Part shown: positions 7,368-11,206 of the stretch, one piece after another
Layout of the letters: each line of letters opens with the position of its first letter
Numbering within the stretch: position 1 is the first letter of the stretch
The notes under the pieces: model-generated
Told to the model about the DNA's origin: nothing
Database searches by the model: none
The model's input: only the letters and a program-made list of their open reading frames with translations
From: JANQPA01 sp964628385
GTDB taxonomy: Bacteria > Bacteroidota > Bacteroidia > Chitinophagales > Saprospiraceae
Length of the DNA: 11,206 nucleotides
NCBI GenBank assembly: GCA_964628385.1
Contig: CAZVOD010000115.1
Span: forward strand, 1-11,206
Direction of reading: 5' to 3'
Made by a program: the position numbers and the translations under genes

Positions 7368-8695
7368 TTTACCAGTTGGGCTTTTTTAAGGAGAAAATCT
7401 GAAGTCGTCAAATAAAGAAATATAACTATACCGGGAAAAGATAATACCCCTAAAAGAAAGGCCTCGCCCACGCTACCTAAGATCAGCATTAGTAATCCGG
7501 CCGCAATAAAGTCGGCATAGAGTTTAAATTCCTGTGGTACCTGGCCAATAGTCAGTAGCTTAAAAATTCTGGCTAACAGGAAAACACCCATTATAATCAT
7601 CGGAAAGAAGCCTATTATCCCGAATTGGGCAGCCACTCCCAGCCAGGAATTTTCTCTGAATCGAATTCTTTGTCCAACCCTGGGAGGGCCAAAAATAGGG
7701 TATTTATTAAACTGTCTCCACTGTCCAGTCCAAACTTGGTATCGTGTATTCTCTCTATCAAAAGGAGTTTGTTTCAGCGATATGTTGGATTCATTTTTCA
7801 CAGTATAGATACTGCTGTTTTTCAGTTCGTTATACGTACCCAGTGCACTGTAAAGAAGAATTCCAAATATGGCGAAAATAAAAATCCAACTTAAATTCTG
7901 AAAGATCAGGTTGCGCAAGCCCAGAAGGATTCCAATTCCAGCCATAGCGAGCCCCGTTCTGGATGAAGTCCAGGTCAATAAGTATAAAGAAAGTATCAAT
8001 GCAGCTCCCCACCAAATTCTATAAATGAGCTTAGACTTAAAGAAGAGTAATAAAAAAATAGGTACACAAATGGCCAACAGGGTGCCCGCATGCTGTGGAT
8101 TTCCGGTTGTACCCAAAAAGCGGCCCTGTGTAAAAGTGACCGGATAAGTATTGATGGAAATTTGATACAGGTTTACCAAAATAAAAATAGAGCCGGCAAT
8201 ACCAATGGAAAAAAAAATCCAGTATAAATCCCCAACCTTTTCTATCCATCTTATCGGCCCTCCTATGACAGCAAAGTATACAGACGCAAAAATTAATATT
8301 ACTAAAAAGGCCGTCAGGAAATGCCCGGAATATACTCCTTTAATAAAAGCCAAAAACTGTATGTAGAAAAGAACTTTCATTTCAAAAGTAGAAGAAAATC
8401 GCTTAAAATTCTTTCTGTCTGTTACTATCAAAAGCAATAACAGCGCTAAAAGGGCAAAGGAAAGAGGTCTACCCAATTCCCTTATTTGTTGTAGGGGAAA
8501 GGCTAAAGCGGGAGGCTCCAGTACCCATTGATCGGTGTATTTTCCCAAAGATGTAGCAAAAAGTAGTAAACCCAATATGATCCATTTGTAAAATTCACTC
8601 TTTTTGCCCTGATACAATAAAAATATACTGACCATGAGGCCAATAACCCCCACGGGTGATAATAAAAAATCAATTAACAGGCCGATGTAGGACAA
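7364..8695 (-). CDS. O-antigen polymerase/ligase-type membrane protein (Wzy/WaaL superfamily)
   Basis: Multi-pass inner-membrane protein expected to polymerise undecaprenyl-linked repeat units in the periplasm or, less likely here, to ligate the finished chain. The 443 residues contain about 11-12 hydrophobic segments. The Wzy_C-like core shows RFLGTTGNPQHAGTLLAI (192-209), TWTSSRTGLAMAGIGILLGL (241-260) and a large hydrophilic loop (about 288-350) with TRYQVWTGQWRQFNKYPIFG (317-336). RENSWLGVAAQFGIIGF (347-363) follows, at the place where many family members have His-Asn; here it is Glu348-Asn349. The start is TTG (8695-8693): a stop lies just upstream in frame, and the first ATG (Met21) would cut into the first membrane helix. 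It follows the GT4 stop after 9 bases. Position among glycosyltransferases and next to initiation enzymes favours a Wzy role. Confidence 0.88.
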   Translation of the reverse strand: MSYIGLLIDFLLSPVGVIGLMVSIFLLYQGKKSEFYKWIILGLLLFATSLGKYTDQWVLEPPALAFPLQQIRELGRPLSFALLALLLLLIVTDRKNFKRFSSTFEMKVLFYIQFLAFIKGVYSGHFLTAFLVILIFASVYFAVIGGPIRWIEKVGDLYWIFFSIGIAGSIFILVNLYQISINTYPVTFTQGRFLGTTGNPQHAGTLLAICVPIFLLLFFKSKLIYRIWWGAALILSLYLLTWTSSRTGLAMAGIGILLGLRNLIFQNLSWIFIFAIFGILLYSALGTYNELKNSSIYTVKNESNISLKQTPFDRENTRYQVWTGQWRQFNKYPIFGPPRVGQRIRFRENSWLGVAAQFGIIGFFPMIIMGVFLLARIFKLLTIGQVPQEFKLYADFIAAGLLMLILGSVGEAFLLGVLSFPGIVIFLYLTTSDFLLKKAQLVN

Positions 8696-8704
8696 ATTCT
8701 ATTT

Positions 8705-9778
8705 CTATTTTAAGGCTTTATCAAAAATAGCTTCCCATCTTATGGCCCACTGCTGGGCGCTGTAGGGTGCGGCAAAATGTCGAGCTCTTTCGCCCCAAGC
8801 AGGCAGCTGATCATGATTGCGATGGATAGTCAAAAGTGCCTGAGCCAGGTGATTGACATTATTTTCCGGTATAACCAGGCCATTGTACAGATGCCTGACC
8901 AGTTCTACAGAAGTACCACATACTTCCGTACAGACTATTGGCAAACCGGCGGCACAATTCTCAACGATGGCCAGTGGCCAAGGATCAAAACGACTGGGCA
9001 GTACAAAAGCGGCTGCGTTTAGCAGGATGCCTTCCAGGTCTTTGGGTTGTACAAACCCTTTATTTTCTATTCCGGGTACTTCATGCAGTAAATGCTCCAA
9101 AGGGCCTTTCCCACAGCAGATCAATGGCCAGGATGCTTCCTTCACTTCCTGTCTGTATCTTTTGTAGGCTTCTACTAGTACATCAATGGCTTTTTCTTCT
9201 GCATATCTGCCCACAAAGAGAAACCGCCGGGGCCATTCTCGCTGTCTTCTTTTATGGTAGATATTTGAAAAAAACGGATAGTCTACCCCGTACTGTCCCC
9301 TGTGAATGTGTTCATGTTGAAAACCAAGCTTTCGGGCGTACTGCCAGCTCCGTTCTCCGCTAACCACTACGCTGTCAATTCTGGATAGGTAGTTTTTCAG
9401 GGCCAGACCTGCTACCCGTTGTCTTAAATTTCCCCAGTAGGGCGTATCCATAGTCATGATGAAGCGAGCCTCCTTCAACTTTGGGTGGCCAACCAGCCTG
9501 CGGTATGGCCCATGCATCCAACCGGGCACGACGATGACATCTGCCTTTGCCTGTACTGCCAGTTCAAGTATATAAGGAAACGCTTCTCGCTGCTCCGTAT
9601 CCAGCAATGTAGCGGGAATCCCCTCCATCAAAGACTCCGAGAAGGCCGTTTGGGTCCTGGCCTGAAAAGCAATAACTTCAAAATCTATGGTATTGACCTC
9701 CAGCAAGGCCCGCCAGCAGGCAGCCATATAACCGGAAATATCGGGCCAGCAAAAAAGGACTTTTGTTATATTCATCAT
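8705..9778 (-). CDS. Family 4 glycosyltransferase with a D-x7-E donor motif
   Basis: Probable retaining GT-B glycosyltransferase of the repeat-unit pathway. The frame opens with TTG-ATG-ATG; I place the start at the first ATG (9778), giving 357 residues. The ATG at 9775 is equally possible, and the TTG at 9781 is the outer limit. The N-terminal domain has VLFCWPDISGYMAACWRAL (7-25) and MTMDTPYWGNLRQR (108-121). The donor domain has FLFVGRYAEEKAIDVLVEAY (186-205), ICCGKGPLEHLL (220-231) and SRFDPWPLAIVENCAAGLPIV (262-282), where the usual Glu-x7-Glu reads Asp265-x7-Glu273. The SRFDPWPL variant is familiar from a GT4 subgroup and need not mean inactivity. The gene lies 25 bases after the first GT4 of the operon and 9 bases before the Wzy-like gene. 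Substrates are not deducible. Confidence 0.91.
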   Translation of the reverse strand: MMNITKVLFCWPDISGYMAACWRALLEVNTIDFEVIAFQARTQTAFSESLMEGIPATLLDTEQREAFPYILELAVQAKADVIVVPGWMHGPYRRLVGHPKLKEARFIMTMDTPYWGNLRQRVAGLALKNYLSRIDSVVVSGERSWQYARKLGFQHEHIHRGQYGVDYPFFSNIYHKRRQREWPRRFLFVGRYAEEKAIDVLVEAYKRYRQEVKEASWPLICCGKGPLEHLLHEVPGIENKGFVQPKDLEGILLNAAAFVLPSRFDPWPLAIVENCAAGLPIVCTEVCGTSVELVRHLYNGLVIPENNVNHLAQALLTIHRNHDQLPAWGERARHFAAPYSAQQWAIRWEAIFDKALK

Positions 9779-9803
9779 CAAGTTACAATTGGAAAACTGA
9801 AGC

Positions 9804-10904
9804 TTATCTACTCCTAAATGCCTCTATCACCCTTTGTGTACAATGCTCCCAGGTGTAGGCAGCAGCGTGATCGCGCCCTTTTTGAATAATATCAGCGCGC
9901 AGCATCTGATTCCGGTGGAGCTCATCCAGCATTTCAGCAATTTCCTGATGCTGCTCAGGCGCTTTGATTATTCCGGCATTGCCGACGATTTCCGGTAAAG
10001 AAGCTCGATTGGATACCAATGCCGGTACACCGGCCGCCATAGCTTCCAGTGCCGGTATGCCAAACCCTTCGTAGTAACTCAAAAAAAGTAAACTGGAGGC
10101 ACTGCGCAACGAAATCAGTAGCTCCCGATCATCAGCCATACCCCTGACCTCCAGTTGATCAATATTACGAGCCTGTTCTACTAATGCTTCATCATTTTGG
10201 CCCACGGTAATGATCTTCAAAGGGCTTTTACGCTGCTCTAAAGCCTGGGCTACCCGGATAATATCCTCACCTCCTTTTTTATACCGCAAACCACCAATAA
10301 CCAGTACATGTGGCTGATTTAATGGCTCCCGGTGGGCCTCAAAGTAGGCAGCTTCTACTCCATTACCTACGACAAGCACTTTTTGAGGATCAGCGCCCAG
10401 CAGTTTGATCATTCGCTGCCGACTGTATTCGGATACCGTGAATATCAGATGAGCCTGTTCCAAAACTTTATAAATCCAAACTGCCCATTTTTTGCGAAAT
10501 ATTTGATGCGCCCGAGTATCAGACCATGGGAGATCAGTCTCAAAAGCCTGAATATCGTGAAGGGTTACCGCCAGGCGGGCTTTTCGAAGCGGAATAAAAG
10601 TTTCTGCAGGACTGTAAACCCAATCTGCATCATCTACCCAGCTGTCCATTTTGGGCCAGCTAATCGTTTTCCACAGCCTTTCCATTATATTTTCCGGGAA
10701 CGGAAATGTTTTGCTAGCTAAACTATGCAAGGGGCTCTTTTTTGACAACTGCCTATTGTCTTTTAGCCATTGGCTTGAAAATAGAAGTTGTAAATCAATT
10801 TCGGGTTCTTGATCTAGTCTTAGCAGGATATTATTAATATGCCTTCCTACGCCGGTACAGGGAAGAAAAGTTCGCTGCGGATGAATAAACGAGGTGATTT
10901 TCAT
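9804..10904 (-). CDS. Family 4 glycosyltransferase (MtfB/WbaZ-like)
   Basis: First intact gene of the visible operon. The 366-residue retaining GT-B enzyme starts MKITSFIHP and has the glycine-rich acceptor loop TGVGRHINNILLRL (17-30), VTLHDIQAFE (113-122), the FTVSEYSRQRMIKLLG segment (155-170) common to the MtfB-like GT4 subgroup, VIGGLRYKKGGEDII (202-216) in the donor domain, the E-x7-E motif YYEGFGIPALEAMAAGVPAL with Glu279 and Glu287, and SNRASLPEIVGNAG (298-311). Mannosyl- and rhamnosyltransferases are frequent in this subgroup, so a Gmd-related or mannose-type donor is possible but unproven. The ATG at 10904-10902 matches the expected family N-terminus. Only 13 bases separate it from the stop of a decayed transposase upstream, leaving little room for a native leader or promoter. 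Confidence 0.93.
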   Translation of the reverse strand: MKITSFIHPQRTFLPCTGVGRHINNILLRLDQEPEIDLQLLFSSQWLKDNRQLSKKSPLHSLASKTFPFPENIMERLWKTISWPKMDSWVDDADWVYSPAETFIPLRKARLAVTLHDIQAFETDLPWSDTRAHQIFRKKWAVWIYKVLEQAHLIFTVSEYSRQRMIKLLGADPQKVLVVGNGVEAAYFEAHREPLNQPHVLVIGGLRYKKGGEDIIRVAQALEQRKSPLKIITVGQNDEALVEQARNIDQLEVRGMADDRELLISLRSASSLLFLSYYEGFGIPALEAMAAGVPALVSNRASLPEIVGNAGIIKAPEQHQEIAEMLDELHRNQMLRADIIQKGRDHAAAYTWEHCTQRVIEAFRSR

Positions 10905-10917
10905 AAGATTTGTTTCG

Positions 10918-11206
10918 CTAAGAAAAAGAACGGTTTAGACTGAAGTTCCATAAACCGACACAAATTCCGAGCATTTCGCTGTAAATGTTAATATTCTTAT
11001 ACCTTAATCTATCAGTTAATATTCGGTATCTTTTCAACCCTCCAATGGCATGTTTTATTTTCACCCCACTTAAAACCAAGCTTTTATTTTTTCTTTTCTT
11101 TATCCATTCAATTCTTCATTTTTCGGCTTTTTATGAGGTATTTCCAACTCTTTACACTTGTACAAGTCTTTAAATCCGTAAAAGCCTAAATCTAACTGTA
11201 CTTTGT
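10918..11206 (-). pseudogene. Decayed C-terminal fragment of an IS5-like DDE transposase (cut by the window edge)
   Basis: Two minus-strand frames together read as one transposase C-terminus. From 11204 the first frame gives LDLGFYGFKDLYKCKELEIP followed by HKKPKNEEL, then a stop (11102-11100). A shift of one base near 11109-11112 leads into a second frame with EWIKKRKNKSLVLSGVKIKH, then AIGGLKRYRILTDRLRYKN, and EMLGICVGLWNF before TAG at 10920-10918. This matches the DLGY/F..G, PyKKp and R-x3-E-x6-K...GLKRYRIL layout of IS5-type (DDE_Tnp_4-like) transposases. The second catalytic Asp is present (11192-11190). The signature Arg is Gly (11067-11065) and the catalytic Glu is Lys (11055-11053). 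With the frameshift this indicates an inactive relic. Terminal repeats are not visible, so the element's exact end is unknown. It also accounts for the otherwise gene-free, AT-rich 302 bases upstream of the operon. Confidence 0.85.

Noticed and set aside
10990..11045. A TTGAAA sequence with a weak TGATAG about 17 bases downstream on the minus strand, considered as a promoter
   Set aside because: The -10 match is poor, the Bacteroidota consensus is different, and the sequence is explained by transposase coding remnants (LKRYRILTDR).
11100..11135. Programmed -1 frameshifting as the reason for the two transposase frames
   Set aside because: The A-rich run in this area leads, after a -1 shift, straight into a TGA codon. 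The shift needed lies further on near 11110, with no slippery heptamer, and catalytic residues are also lost, so simple decay is more likely.
11156..11167. Perfect 12-base palindrome ACTTGTACAAGT, considered as an operator
   Set aside because: It falls inside the transposase reading (Asp-Leu-Tyr-Lys codons), and a few such palindromes are expected by chance in 11 kb.
10985..11173. A 62-codon plus-strand open frame with a hydrophobic translation
   Set aside because: It lies antisense to the transposase relic, whose conserved protein signature explains the sequence; the hydrophobicity comes from AT-rich reverse-strand Lys/Asn/Glu codons.

Overview
This window looks like a polysaccharide (O-antigen, capsule or exopolysaccharide) biosynthesis locus from a member of the Bacteroidota. 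That assignment is inference. It rests on moderate GC content, no clear Shine-Dalgarno sequences, several TTG starts, a GxxExxxY-family gene beside gmd, and protein 'accents' such as a KINELPQ-type sugar transferase and an HGMLEPWA-type GT4. No rRNA, tRNA, CRISPR array or intact mobile element is visible.

All real genes lie on the minus strand, so transcription runs from right to left. The right end (11206 to about 10918) holds the decayed C-terminal part of an IS5-like DDE transposase. After only 13 bases the sugar operon begins: GT4 (10904-9804), GT4 (9778-8705), a multi-pass Wzy/WaaL-type polymerase or ligase (8695-7364), GT4 (7367-6219), a WaaE-like GT2 (6218-5436), a WcaF-type acetyltransferase (5443-4859), a WcaA/WfgD-like GT2 (4862-4101), a WbpV-like SDR (4104-3220), a CapD/WbpM-like dehydratase (3223-2003), a monotopic phosphoglycosyl transferase (1976-1293), GDP-mannose 4,6-dehydratase Gmd (1296-184), and at the left edge the start of a GxxExxxY-family gene (132 to beyond 1). 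Most junctions overlap by 4-8 bases or abut, so this reads as one translationally coupled operon.

A plausible joint function follows, inferred from families. The CapD-like enzyme and the SDR would turn UDP-GlcNAc into a 6-deoxy-HexNAc donor (UDP-QuiNAc or UDP-FucNAc type). The phosphoglycosyl transferase would place the first sugar phosphate on undecaprenyl phosphate. Up to five glycosyltransferases would extend it, one sugar being derived from GDP-4-keto-6-deoxymannose made by Gmd. The acetyltransferase would decorate the unit and the Wzy-like protein would polymerise or transfer it. A Wzx flippase, a chain-length regulator and the enzyme that uses the Gmd product are not in the window and may lie outside it.

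I found no clearly novel system. The points most worth a second look are the Asn in place of the nucleophilic Asp in the phosphoglycosyl transferase, the decayed transposase abutting the operon start, the soluble CapD-like enzyme with a Met-x3-Lys active site, and the putative nuclease-like GxxExxxY gene directly after gmd.
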